From contig DF240023.1 in NCBI GenBank assembly GCA_000507305.1, forward strand, positions 1-64,000: a stretch of DNA of 64,000 nucleotides, written 5' to 3'. Shown one piece after another: positions 36,701 through 44,600 of this stretch. Source of the DNA: Breviolum minutum Mf 1.05b.01. Its lineage: Eukaryota > Sar > Dinophyceae > Suessiales > Symbiodiniaceae. The position numbers and the translations under genes were made by a program. Every line of letters starts with the position of its first letter. Position 1 is the stretch's first letter. The notes beneath the pieces were generated by a model, which saw nothing but the letters and a program-made list of their open reading frames with translations, had not been told where the DNA came from and did not search any database.

Positions 36701-37749
36701 TCACAAATCACTCCATCCTGATGTCTTTTGGGAAACTAAGCGCAAAACTTATTCATGCCATCTATGTTGTTCTTAAACACATATCTACCTCAAACTTTGG
36801 CCAAACATTAAAACAGAACCTTTGATTCTATATACCAAACTGTTTGGGAGATTTCTAGGTCACCACTCAGATCACACTATACTCTGATTGGATTGATAAG
36901 TCTTCCTACCCCAACCAAACCTCCCTTGCAAAACCTGAACACTTACAATTCCCCTGCCAAACAAAAAGTAGTCAAGTGGTCTTGCAACTGCCATCTTTTT
37001 TCAGGAAATAGCTTGGCTACAGGTCCATTTTTTGGAGGTCATGAGGTATATATAATACGCCTCCGATGCTGCCATGTTGCTGTGACTTCAAGAATAGGGC
37101 TGAACCAACACACTTCACGCGGCCTGCCTTGGGGCAGGTTTCGACAGGTGCAACAAAGTGGGAACGAAGGGGTAACCGGTGGTGGAAATGACTGGGATAA
37201 AAAAGCGAAAGAATCATAAAAAATAATAGGATGAATATAGGATGTGTAATCATGGGATCTATGCTTTTCAGGATACTCACTTGTTTGTGGCCACAAGAGC
37301 AATTTGTATTAGCAACTTGTTTGTGGCCAGAAAAGCTGCTGTTGGAACACACATTGGACTGAAGCGCTTTTGTGTTGAAAATGCACGATGTTGTCTTTCT
37401 GGTTTCATGATGTATCAGGTATCATGCTGGCGGATCTCCTTAGTCAGGCCTCACTGACACTGCAGAAAAATAAAACTCCGATTTTTCAAGCCAAACCAAA
37501 CATCCCAGATACATCTTGTTTATCAAATCCATTACTCCCATCCACCAAGCACGAAACACACGGATTCTAAGGCACCACACTGCCATAATTGCAATACGAT
37601 CACCCAACTCTTCTGCCTTCGCAAGGAAGGATTGACAACATCAAGTTATCTTGGTGAATATTTCCCTTCACATGAGCTCCAACCCTTCAAGGCGTCACAG
37701 CCAATTCATCACAAGTTCTAGCCACACCTCATCCATGAAGTGTGTGGTC
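9979..37749 (-). CDS. ABCA-type ABC transporter, C-terminal portion (end of NBD1, TMD2, NBD2, C-terminus)
   Basis: A multi-exon minus-strand gene for an ABC transporter of subfamily A, a family of full-size membrane pumps usually acting on lipids. In order it shows: NBD1 H-loop THFMDE, the family stretch LGDRIAIMA and CVGSALFLK; the conserved [12 protein letters not shown] closing NBD1; TMD2 starting [15 protein letters not shown]; extracellular loop; [16 protein letters not shown] and later helices; NBD2 with Walker [10 protein letters not shown]-loop CPQFD, signature FSGGTRRKL, Walker [10 protein letters not shown]-loop THSMEE; and the C-terminal [13 protein letters not shown]. At least 25 exons of 22-177 nt were placed, most with matching phases; a few small exons remain unplaced. 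Both catalytic glutamate and switch histidine are intact in NBD2. TMD1 and the Walker A/B of NBD1 were not found. A CULT-domain gene begins about 1.4 kb upstream on the same strand, so the 5' part is either displaced or missing. Introns carry several inverted-repeat elements. Confidence 0.85.
11051..11105 (-). CDS. ABCA exon: post-NBD2 region
   Basis: 55 nt encoding [18 protein letters not shown], the ABCA pattern just before the final EYSVS motif. It joins the neighbouring exon through a split Arg codon. Confidence 0.8.
11783..11823 (-). CDS. ABCA micro-exon (41 nt), post-NBD2
   Basis: Encodes [13 protein letters not shown] between AG|G and AG|GTGTCC. It bridges the phases of its two neighbours exactly, which is the main support. 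Confidence 0.7.
12315..12406 (-). CDS. ABCA exon: post-NBD2 beta region
   Basis: 92 nt encoding [19 protein letters not shown] and the following QPLG. It completes the GYGYQFEV motif split with the exon upstream. Confidence 0.8.
13141..13215 (-). CDS. ABCA exon: end of NBD2
   Basis: 75 nt encoding [19 protein letters not shown], the family stretch after the H-loop. The preceding intron is best explained by a GA donor, which restores the family CSRIGIMV junction. Confidence 0.85.
13785..13852 (-). CDS. ABCA exon: NBD2 H-loop
   Basis: Encodes [18 protein letters not shown]. The switch histidine is present. The exon ends AGTC before GATTCT (GA donor). Using the nearby GT instead would delete two conserved residues. 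Confidence 0.85.
14492..14625 (-). CDS. ABCA exon: NBD2 signature, Walker B and D-loop
   Basis: 134 nt carrying [35 protein letters not shown]. Signature serine and catalytic glutamate are intact. It ends AT|GTGGAA. Confidence 0.95.
14673..14783. repeat. (GGAT)n microsatellite
   Basis: Tetranucleotide run with a GGGA-rich interruption, just upstream of the NBD2 signature exon in an intron of the ABCA gene. Confidence 0.95.
15723..15816 (-). CDS. ABCA exon: NBD2 Q-loop
   Basis: 94 nt encoding [19 protein letters not shown] and [12 protein letters not shown], a textbook ABCA Q-loop and following helix. Donor AAAG|GTATGC. The exon that must follow before the signature was not located. Confidence 0.95.
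16326..16645. repeat. Cluster of GTTAGAATAT motifs, direct and inverted
   Basis: CAGTTAGAATAT occurs three times about 35-38 bp apart and again inverted (ATATTCTAACT) near the right end, inside an ABCA intron. It may be a decayed palindromic element. Confidence 0.5.
17109..17190 (-). CDS. ABCA exon: NBD2 after Walker A
   Basis: 82 nt encoding [18 protein letters not shown] and FDIKTQQNQ. The first base completes the Met codon that is split by the GC-donor intron upstream. Confidence 0.9.
18234..18310 (-). CDS. ABCA exon: NBD2 Walker A
   Basis: 77 nt encoding [19 protein letters not shown] then KTTT. It ends ACCAT before GCAACT. Joining at this GC donor gives GKTTTMKMLTG, matching the family without an insertion. 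Confidence 0.9.
18617..19411. mobile_element. Inverted-repeat element in an ABCA intron, centre unassembled
   Basis: Arms of about 125 bp are inverted copies of each other, starting ATGTAAACATTCCTTCTGAG and ending TACTCATCC. They include an AT-rich tract in the middle. The arms abut a 544-base run of N on both sides. Either a TIR element with an unassembled interior or a large palindrome that broke the assembly. Confidence 0.65.
18743..19286. other. Assembly gap (544 N)
   Basis: Run of N lying exactly between two inverted-repeat arms. The true length is unknown. Confidence 1.
20726..20795 (-). CDS. ABCA exon: start of NBD2
   Basis: 70 nt encoding [20 protein letters not shown] then LRK. The acidic linker followed by the first NBD2 strand is typical of ABCA proteins. 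Phases match both sides. Confidence 0.85.
21768..21852 (-). CDS. ABCA exon: last TMD2 helix
   Basis: 85 nt encoding [20 protein letters not shown] and ELAFATP, a hydrophobic helix that precedes NBD2. A split Gly codon joins it to the upstream exon. Confidence 0.85.
22182..22341 (-). CDS. ABCA exon: TMD2
   Basis: 160 nt encoding [20 protein letters not shown] and then the loop [13 protein letters not shown]. The RxxPxFCLxxxL pattern is conserved in ABCA transporters. Confidence 0.9.
23449..23569 (-). CDS. ABCA exon: TMD2 helices
   Basis: 121 nt encoding [20 protein letters not shown] and [19 protein letters not shown]. Phase continuity to the next exon requires a GA donor (AAG|GAGATC). Confidence 0.85.
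24566..24641 (-). CDS. ABCA exon: TMD2 helix
   Basis: 76 nt encoding [20 protein letters not shown] and VDSLI. It continues the W-D-x-x-N-Y motif shared with the exon upstream. Confidence 0.85.
24706..24750. repeat. (ATG)n microsatellite
   Basis: Trinucleotide run in an ABCA intron. Confidence 0.95.
25133..25183 (-). CDS. ABCA exon: TMD2 helix (17 codons)
   Basis: 51 nt encoding [17 protein letters not shown], the conserved ABCA stretch QxISGVxxxxYWxSxxxWD. Phase 0 at both ends. Confidence 0.9.
28155..28241 (-). CDS. ABCA exon: end of the large TMD2 extracellular loop
   Basis: 87 nt encoding [20 protein letters not shown] and EAALRKAL, matching the ABCA pattern N-x-(S/T)A-x-H/D-ALP-x-(F/Y)-x-N-x-x-N-x-A-x-L. 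Contains an NSS sequon. Confidence 0.85.
30620..30710 (-). CDS. ABCA exon: TMD2 extracellular loop
   Basis: 91 nt encoding [20 protein letters not shown] and [10 protein letters not shown], with an NAT sequon. The FSxYL...YR...RWGA pattern is that of ABCA loops. Confidence 0.7.
31496..31553 (-). CDS. ABCA exon: TMD2 extracellular loop, candidate
   Basis: 58 nt encoding [19 protein letters not shown]. Phase matches the helix exon upstream. Sequence conservation is weak, so support is mainly from phase and position. Confidence 0.6.
31823..31909 (-). CDS. ABCA exon: first TMD2 helix
   Basis: 87 nt encoding [20 protein letters not shown] and RFAGIGNYQ. It continues the cytosolic RRDRK motif. 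The intron after it starts with GC (CAG|GCGCAG). Confidence 0.85.
32915..32978 (-). CDS. ABCA exon: cytosolic lead-in to TMD2
   Basis: 64 nt encoding [20 protein letters not shown] and K. The pattern AL-x-x-KR-x-x-x-x-RRD-x-K marks the start of the second membrane domain in ABCA proteins. Confidence 0.85.
35120..35232 (-). CDS. ABCA exon: end of NBD1 regulatory segment
   Basis: 113 nt encoding [20 protein letters not shown] then an acidic linker. The [14 protein letters not shown] motif is diagnostic for the end of ABCA NBD1. Confidence 0.95.
35495..35578 (-). CDS. ABCA exon: post-NBD1 region
   Basis: 84 nt encoding [20 protein letters not shown] then ESLEQQPQ, the conserved ABCA stretch between NBD1 and the TTLEEVF motif. 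A split Arg codon joins it to the next exon. Confidence 0.9.
37087..37127 (-). CDS. ABCA micro-exon (41 nt): NBD1 after H-loop
   Basis: Encodes [14 protein letters not shown], matching the (E/H)G-(R/K)-x-x-C-x-GSSLFLK motif of NBD1. In phase with the exons before it. Confidence 0.85.
37581..37616 (-). CDS. ABCA micro-exon (36 nt): NBD1
   Basis: Encodes [12 protein letters not shown], exactly 12 codons between AAG|G and GCA|GTGTGG, matching the residues following the H-loop in ABCA NBD1. Confidence 0.85.
37728..37749 (-). CDS. ABCA micro-exon (22 nt): NBD1 H-loop
   Basis: Encodes TTHFMDE with one leading base. The switch His of NBD1 sits in a 22-nt exon between CCAAG|G and GAG|GTGTGG. This is the most 5' exon of the gene that could be recognised. 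Confidence 0.8.
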
Positions 37750-39177
37750 CTTGGGTCACGACACAACACCCAAGGCTTTTCATTGAGGTGGGGACCTTTT
37801 CAAAAAGAAGGGAGCTGAAAAATTAAATCAAGAAACAGTTGGCGTCACCGTGTTTGGCATGTGATGTTTCTTGTCATAACCAACATGTTTCTATCTGAAT
37901 TCGATGCTGGATGTCTTGGGCGTTTTTTGTAGCTTGGCTCTGTGATTGCTTGAGAATATTGTTTCCACCACTTTACGAAAAAAACAGGTCCCGGTCCATG
38001 TCCTTCTTTCCCCAAAATGATATCACTTCGCTAAAAACCCCGTGATTTCCCCTGAAATCCATGAATTCTTCCAAGTCACAAAATCAGAGTTCGATCATTC
38101 TTCTTTTCCCGCAAGCAGTCCTACCAACTCGGTACAAAAAAAACCTCTGGAGTCACCCATGAAGATCCTTTCCCCCCCGACGTGTTTGCCAACCTTTTTG
38201 TTCAACACCGCGCTGGTGGCGTTGCCAGTGGCACAGGCTGACTGGATGGTCAGAAACACAGGAGTTTCACAGTTGCACCCCATGTGTTGTTTGCACAGCA
38301 TTGTCTTGCTAATGGTGCGTGATTATTCATCCGGTATCGGCACCTAGAAGCATGAAAACAACCAAAGTTGGCTATGAAACGTGAAAGCACGTGTGACTGC
38401 ATTTACCCTCCCACGGCATCATGTGTTTGTTTTGTTCGCACAATCTCAGGTATTCAACGATGGGCTAGACAACTCCCATCACTGTTACCACCAAGCTGTT
38501 TTTACACATGGAATGCTCTGCGAACTCCCAAACTGCAAGTGCACGCAATCCATTCATAGCGTCTGCTCTTCCATTCTCACTTTTTGTTGCGCTTCTTCCG
38601 GTTTTTCTTTCCTGCGAGAATCAACGTTCTTCAGCAAAGGGGTGGGTCATTGAGGACATGTGGATCATCTCATAATATCCCATAGTATGGACCCTTTTTT
38701 TTTGCTTCAATGATTTGGGTTTAAAAATCCACCGAAAAAATAGGATTGTCCCCGGTTTTTTTGTTGGCGTTTTCGGGGGAAGCTTCGAGCTGGTCTAATC
38801 GTTTCGCAATCTTTGCCTACTCACATTTTCCTGGAATTCTTTTAAAGCTGAAATTTCAATGGGTTTCATTGCATGTTGAAATATTGTGAGTATATGTCCA
38901 TGTAAATCCAAAATTACCAATGTCACCATGGTGACATGCCACCCTGAAGAGGTTTGACCAGTACTTATTGGGATCCAAAGCAGGTTGTCACTACTGTTTT
39001 TCTCGACATATGGATACATATGGAGCAACAGTTTCACCAGTACTTTTAAGGATCCAAAGCGGGAAGCAACCAAACACGTCAAACCGTCTACCAAAACCAT
39101 GCCAGAAGCAAACGTGAATGTGTTGTTGAACCTTTTGTGCTGCCTTTGGTGTTTGGCAACGTCTTCCCATCATCCCA
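37750..39177. other. Interval upstream of the recognised ABCA exons; missing NBD1/TMD1
   Basis: Walker A, signature and Walker B of NBD1 were looked for here and not found. A minus-strand open stretch near 38100-38300 (SACATGNATSAVLNKKVGKH and further) looks coding-like but matches no part of an ABC transporter and no other family I recognise. The rest is AT-rich. Confidence 0.4.
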
Positions 39178-39337
39178 TCACCGGCCTGACTTCGGGAGCT
39201 CGCCAGAACCCTCATGCAGCGCAGTTAACCTCAGCGCCACGAAAGTTTCGGGGCGCTCATCCGTCTCTGGGTGGATAAATTGCCACCCCATATGTTCGTC
39301 GCATTGCCGGCAAAACAAGGTCTTCCATGCAAAAGGC
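39178..39337 (-). CDS. CULT gene, last exon
   Basis: Encodes PFAWKTLFCRQCDEHMGWQF and the C-terminus LHEGSGELPKSGR before TGA. CRQC and the aromatic residues expected around the ligand pocket are present. Confidence 0.75.
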
Positions 39338-40131
39338 CTTAGGTCGTCCCAGGGTGGTGAAGGGTGTTGGCCTTGAAGTAGGGTGATGCAATCTATCTTC
39401 TACGCAAGACTTCATCATGACCACATCTTCCTGATGGTTTTCTTACTTCAGCTGAGGGTCGGAAACCAAGAGTTAGTCGGGTCTGCATCCACTCCCTCCG
39501 TCTCCACCTGCGACATCAATTGGGGGGTGCACCTTACCCTTACCACGGAATGCTCCCTCACGTGGAAATCGATCTCTTCTGGCGACATCTCCTTGGAAAT
39601 CATGTCCCATGGGCTTCTGGGGTACTAATGTCTTCGGTGTCTGACACGAGCTGGGCTGCAGTTTCTTTCAGCTAGGATTTGTTTGCCTTTTTTTTCTTCA
39701 AGTAGGGCAGCCTCCCAATATCATTGTGTTCGGGATTCATTCAATCTGTACCAGGCACATGGAACTCATGTTTCTTAGACTTACAGCTCTCTTATACCAA
39801 AGCTCACGGAGCTTCCTGTTCAATCAGGCAATGCCTCGAATCAATTGTCATTTGCCACTTCTTGTCCAGTACACCGTCAACTAAGAGGACGTCTTGCAAA
39901 GTTCAAAAAAACTCGAACCAGGTGTTGAACTTTAGGATGGTACACGATGACCCATTGCTGCACAAGTCATGGCCGAGTGGCAGGATCCTCTTCCAATAGA
40001 CCGCGGTTGGTCATTCCGCAGTAGGTCACTGCGTCGCATCCCAGCAACCGCAGCTTCATCTGCTGCCAGGGTTCTTCGCCTTTTTCGGGGTGTTCGAAAG
40101 GCTCCTGGGCTGCACCCCGATGTGGCATCAT
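39178..40131 (-). CDS. CULT-domain (cereblon-type) small protein
   Basis: Two phase-matched exons encode a CULT domain, the zinc-binding beta-tent fold that in cereblon binds thalidomide-type and cyclic-imide ligands. Visible marks are NSWFPPFAWKTLFCRQCDEH read across the intron, followed by MGWQF and PETFVAL; these fit the CULT pattern SWFPGYAW-x-x-x-x-C-x-x-C-x-x-HLGW-x-F. The intron between SWF and FAW begins with GA, not GT. Stop TGA follows GELPKSGR. The second zinc Cys pair usual in cereblon is not obvious. There is no Lon-like substrate-receptor domain, so this resembles the stand-alone CULT proteins of protists and bacteria. The 5' part (candidate exon near 40.0-40.13 kb) is uncertain. 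Confidence 0.7.
39461..39616 (-). CDS. CULT gene, penultimate exon
   Basis: 156 nt encoding SPWDMISKEMSPEEIDFHVR, then VRVRCTPQLMSQVETEGVD and TNSWF plus two bases of the next Pro codon. Ends TTTCC before GACCCT, a GA donor supported by phase and by restoring SWFP-x-AW. Confidence 0.7.
39960..40131 (-). CDS. Candidate upstream exon of the CULT gene
   Basis: A GC-rich patch open in two minus-strand frames. One reads PWQQMKLRLLGCDAVTYCGM; the other reads GAFRTPRKRRRTLAADEAAV, a basic N-terminus-like stretch. Which frame is used could not be decided, and the splice connection to the next exon was not verified. Confidence 0.3.
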
Positions 40132-40138
40132 GAGTCAC

Positions 40139-41479
40139 AAGAGAATCACATCAGAAGCACATCTGAACATTGAAAAATACAGAGAAGGACACCAAGTAGC
40201 AAGCCCTTGAGGAAGTCTCATGTTTGACTTGATGGCTATAGGCTATGCTGTATGAACTTCGAAGTCTGTGCCATTCACTTGCCAGATGCTAGCTCCCAAC
40301 TCCATGCTATGAGAATTGCTGAGACATGCTAGCTTTTGAAAAAGTATTGCGAACAGCAAGTGGCGGAGTTCCCTCAACGTCTCTCAGCTTTTAGCGTATT
40401 TTGAAATTCACACTACTTGGATGCCAAGTAAATCCCTGAAAGGAAAATGTCACCCCCCTATCGGTGATGATAGGGAAATCTCTATACAAGCCTAGTGGGC
40501 ATAAATGGATTGTATTGAAATGGATTGAATTTCCTCCAGAATCTTCAGGATACTTAATTGGTAGAAACCCTAAATATTATGGGTCCATTAATTGGGGCAC
40601 ACCCAATACTCCCTTGAACCCCATGGAAGGTGAAACCCTTAACATATGTGAACCGCAGGGATGTTTGGAAAATTCAGCATGTCCAATGGTGGCTCTTTAC
40701 CCTCCACAAAAAAGGAACACACTGCGCTATGTGACCTGATGTTCCCCTTTCCATCATTTCACTTTTCTCTAGTTTTTCCTATGGTACATCTTGGGAAAAA
40801 AAAACGACCAGAAATTTGGCCTATGCATCCAAGCCTCTGCGATGAAATCGCTGGACCTTGCCAGAACAACGACCAAGCCGTCTTGGTGACATTGCCAGCA
40901 TTGGAGTGCCATGAGTAACGGCTTTCAAAGCCAACAGTTTATATAGATTGGGATTGGTTCATGGAACATGCCCGCTGCAAAATGTCATGGGAGACACATG
41001 AGTGTGCTTCCGATGTAACGGAACATTCAAAAGTTCTTGTGCCTATGGTTGTGGAGGCTGAGCACAAAGTGACTTGCGTTGGTTGTATGTTGGAAAGCCC
41101 ATGTGTCAGACTTGGCCATTGTCATTGATGAGCCTTGAGCCCTTGCGACAAGCAAAGCGCTACGCAAAGTGCTTGACAAAAGTCCGTGATGTCGACTACT
41201 TTCATTACAACATTTCCTGCCTTTCAGTGATTTTGATCGATCTTGTAACAATTTCAACAGGCAAACATCAACAGACTTTGACTTCCATGAGTTGGTTCCG
41301 CAAATCCCCCATCCTCAATGCCATTGTTGGTTCAACCCCCAAGCCTCGCTACAGTACTCCTTGTTGCTGACACATCTTTGCCAAATGTCCACCCTGTCAC
41401 CGGTGTGCTGAAAGTTCGTCAAAATTGGAATTGAAGGGATGTTTAACTGCCACGAATTTGCAAATCCTCATCCTCATCC

Positions 41480-41515
<36 letters not shown>

Positions 41516-41580
41516 CAATCATTTTCTACATCACAAGCCCATTGCTTTTAAATCACAACAGGCTTCAAAGGCAGGGAATA
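40139..41580. other. Intergenic interval between CULT and ABCC genes
   Basis: AT-rich with a CAT microsatellite at its right end. Short frames such as 40464-40739 (plus) are open but carry no recognisable domain or splice context. No promoter motif was identified. Confidence 0.4.
41467..41515. repeat. (CAT/CCT)n microsatellite
   Basis: CCTCAT units passing into a pure CAT run, just downstream of the ABCC stop. Confidence 0.95.
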
Positions 41581-41616
41581 TCATGGCTCTAAGCTGTGCA
41601 AATCGCTCCCTTCGGT
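41581..41616 (-). CDS. ABCC exon: C-terminus
   Basis: 36 nt in phase with the preceding exon give TEGSDLHSLEP and TGA. A different frame (DRRERFAQLRAMIF) is also open to 41531, so the last residues are uncertain. Confidence 0.5.
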   Translation of the reverse strand, partial: TEGSDLHSLEP

Positions 41617-44600
41617 CTGTCACCAGATGATACTGTTGATGATGGTTCAGAAATCCCAAGGCCAACCACCTGGGATATATCCCAAACCTAATGGGATTTC
41701 AACTACCTTCCCCTCCCTCAAGTGGTGATTTTGCCGGATTTCTGGTTGCCATCAACAGATAGTTCCCATGGTTCCCTACCAAAAAATCCCAATTTTTACC
41801 CTCCCGTGACCTTGATCAACAACTCTTCAGGAGGTCCCTTCTCCACAACTTGCCCCGCATCAAAGACGAAGATCTGCTTGAACCTCGAGAGGTCTCCCGT
41901 CATCATTCGTTGAAGTGAAAAACCAAAACAGCCCAAGATGGTATCCTGCCAAAAACACAAAAACTCTACCAAAAAGGTACAATGATTGGAAAACCTCCAG
42001 AAATGTTCAGAGCGAAATGGGTGTTTTTTGATGAATTTCATTGACTTGTGTTTCGTGACTTTAGAATTATATCTACTCGCGATGAGAACCCTTCCTCACA
42101 CGGTTGGCCCCAAATCTGGGGGAGATCTTCCTCCAATCAAACCCATAGCCCCGAGGCCAAGGCCATCAGGTTCCAAATCCAACAGTCGAAGCTAGTTGCC
42201 TAACGTGTTGTTTCGGGTTTCTTATATTAATGCATGAAAATGTCCGAAAAAACACAGATACAAATACAGTTCAAGCTCAGTCCAAGCGGAAATTTGATCC
42301 TACTGTAGACATCCAAAGTTCACTTCAGCGTCTTTAGCTTTTAGTATGAGTACCTCCCTCCTTTTGAACTCAATAGTCAAAAATCTGATGAAACCATCAA
42401 TCACGAAATAGGAAAATATGTTTCAAACAAAAAAACTTCATGCTTCAGTTTGGGGCACGGTTAAACCTCCCCTTACCCCCAACCCATCTACCCTTTCCCC
42501 CGGAAGCTTCAACGAATCCAAGTAGCTCACGGACATAGTGCAAGCGATGACACACCACTACCAAGGTCCACTCCTCTCGCGATGGGATGTGAAAAGCAGT
42601 AACTTGGGCAACTTAAAACCCCAGGGGCAGTTCAGAAGCAGAAAAACCCACCAGTTTTTTTGGGGGTGGGTCCAGATGTTTGCAGAAAAAATGGGGAATG
42701 TTTAATTTTAGGAATGTTTTTTGTTTATAAAATGTAAATAGTAAACATGTCTCTGATGAATGCTGCGAAAGACCAAAACGATATCTAGAGAAATGATCTG
42801 AAACGAGAAGTTTGAGCCCTAGCTTTGTCCCAGCAAGTTACAAAGTCCAGTGAAGCAAGGATGTCTTTCTTGTTTCGTTTCGAATCAATGCCAATCATGT
42901 TTTGAGTTCTATCATCGTCTACCTGGTCATCGTGCAAATCCCAAGGCCTGCAATGGTGTTTGTGCACATTATCATGCGACTTGCTACCATGAGTTTTCAA
43001 GATTCCAAGATTTGATGGCTTCCAACTTTGAAAAGACCCACCTTTAACAAGATACCGAATAACCAGCCCACCCGGTCTTTACGGATCCTTACAAATCTAT
43101 GTCCAGTAAAATGTTTGACCCAACAAGGATACTTCTCATCTTACGTTGTCTTTTAAAACAAGGGCTGTGATACCCTTCAATAGATCTAAGATCTTGAAAA
43201 AACAAGTCACGACTTGACTTTGACATACCGTTTGTCACCTACTCCCTAACCCCAACCATCAAGGCCATTCTTGCAACGACCCCACTACTGATCCCTCCAG
43301 CCTTGTCTAAACCTGAGATTGCAGAGGCAGACGTCTTCCTCCCGATGCTTGTTCCAAAAAAAAAGTTACTTGCATAGGAAATTCCCATCTCTCAACAACA
43401 AAAACAACCTCACAAGCAAAACAAAATGCTTTACCAAATTTTGCAACTAAGAAACCGTGCAACAGCGTCTCATGAATTTGCCGATCTGTTTGCAAATCAC
43501 AAGCTGCTGTGGGTTCATCACAAAGGAGCACACGCGGATGTGTTGTGGCAGTGTTGGACCTGATCGAGAATTCCAATTATGTCACCAAACAGCTGGGAGG
43601 GTACCCCTTTTTCATCCTTTTTCTAGGTTGCACCTCAAATATTTCGGAACATTGCCCGACACCAACAGATATGTATAGTTGATGTACGGGTATATAATCC
43701 CACATTTTACCTTTCATATAACCCTATAGCAGAGTTGAATTCTATACCTACTTGGCCAAAGTAGAAACTGCTGAAAAACCTTTGAAAAAAATCGGATTGC
43801 AGTAGCTGGTTGGTGGTTTCGCCATCTGAAAAGTATGATCGTCAAATTGGAAATCTTCCCCTCATAAGGGTGAAAATAAAAATTTTTTGAAACCACCAGT
43901 TAGAGTATGTTTTTGGAACTTGCTAAGTAAGTCTACTGTTCATCAACCTTGCCAATTCCCTTCGAATCAGGTGGTTCTTTAGCTTGGTGGATCAAAATCC
44001 AATGATGGCAATCTCCCGTTCCCACCTGGAATCTTCATCATCTAATCTAAGCAATCAAACATTTTTCCAAAGAAAACAAACATCACATCTAAACTATAGG
44101 ATTGCACTTTTACCCTAACAACACAAACATCAAACCTAAAATATTCAGGAGTGGCCACAATTTTTGTGAATTTTGTGTTTCGACATTGTGCAACCAACCA
44201 AAAAAACCTGCCATTTCTGGCCGTTTTCGTGGCTGCGAAACGGATCGACCAAGGAGCAATTCGGGATCCACCAATACACGAGCTAAGCATAGCAGCTGCC
44301 GTTCACCTTGACTGAAGTTTTGCCCATTTTCTTCCACCTCGCTTTGACAAGTTGAACATCGGATCACCCGGAGACAAACTTAACTTCGGAGACAGCCAAA
44401 ATTAATTACTATCATAAACTTAGTTTAATTCATGTAAATGCAGTACGAATATGTGTATATATGTTTTTTAGTCGGAAAGACTGTATATGTGTATATATAT
44501 ATATACATATATTTACCTACAGCATCCAATACCTACTTTTTTGGGGTTGCCCAAAAAAGACAGGTTTTTTGAAAAATACCCGGTTTTTCTTTTCTAGGCT

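Noticed and set aside
41531-41627. Alternative ABCC C-terminus DRRERFAQLRAMIF
   Set aside because: Attractive by similarity, but out of phase with the preceding exon; kept only as an alternative.
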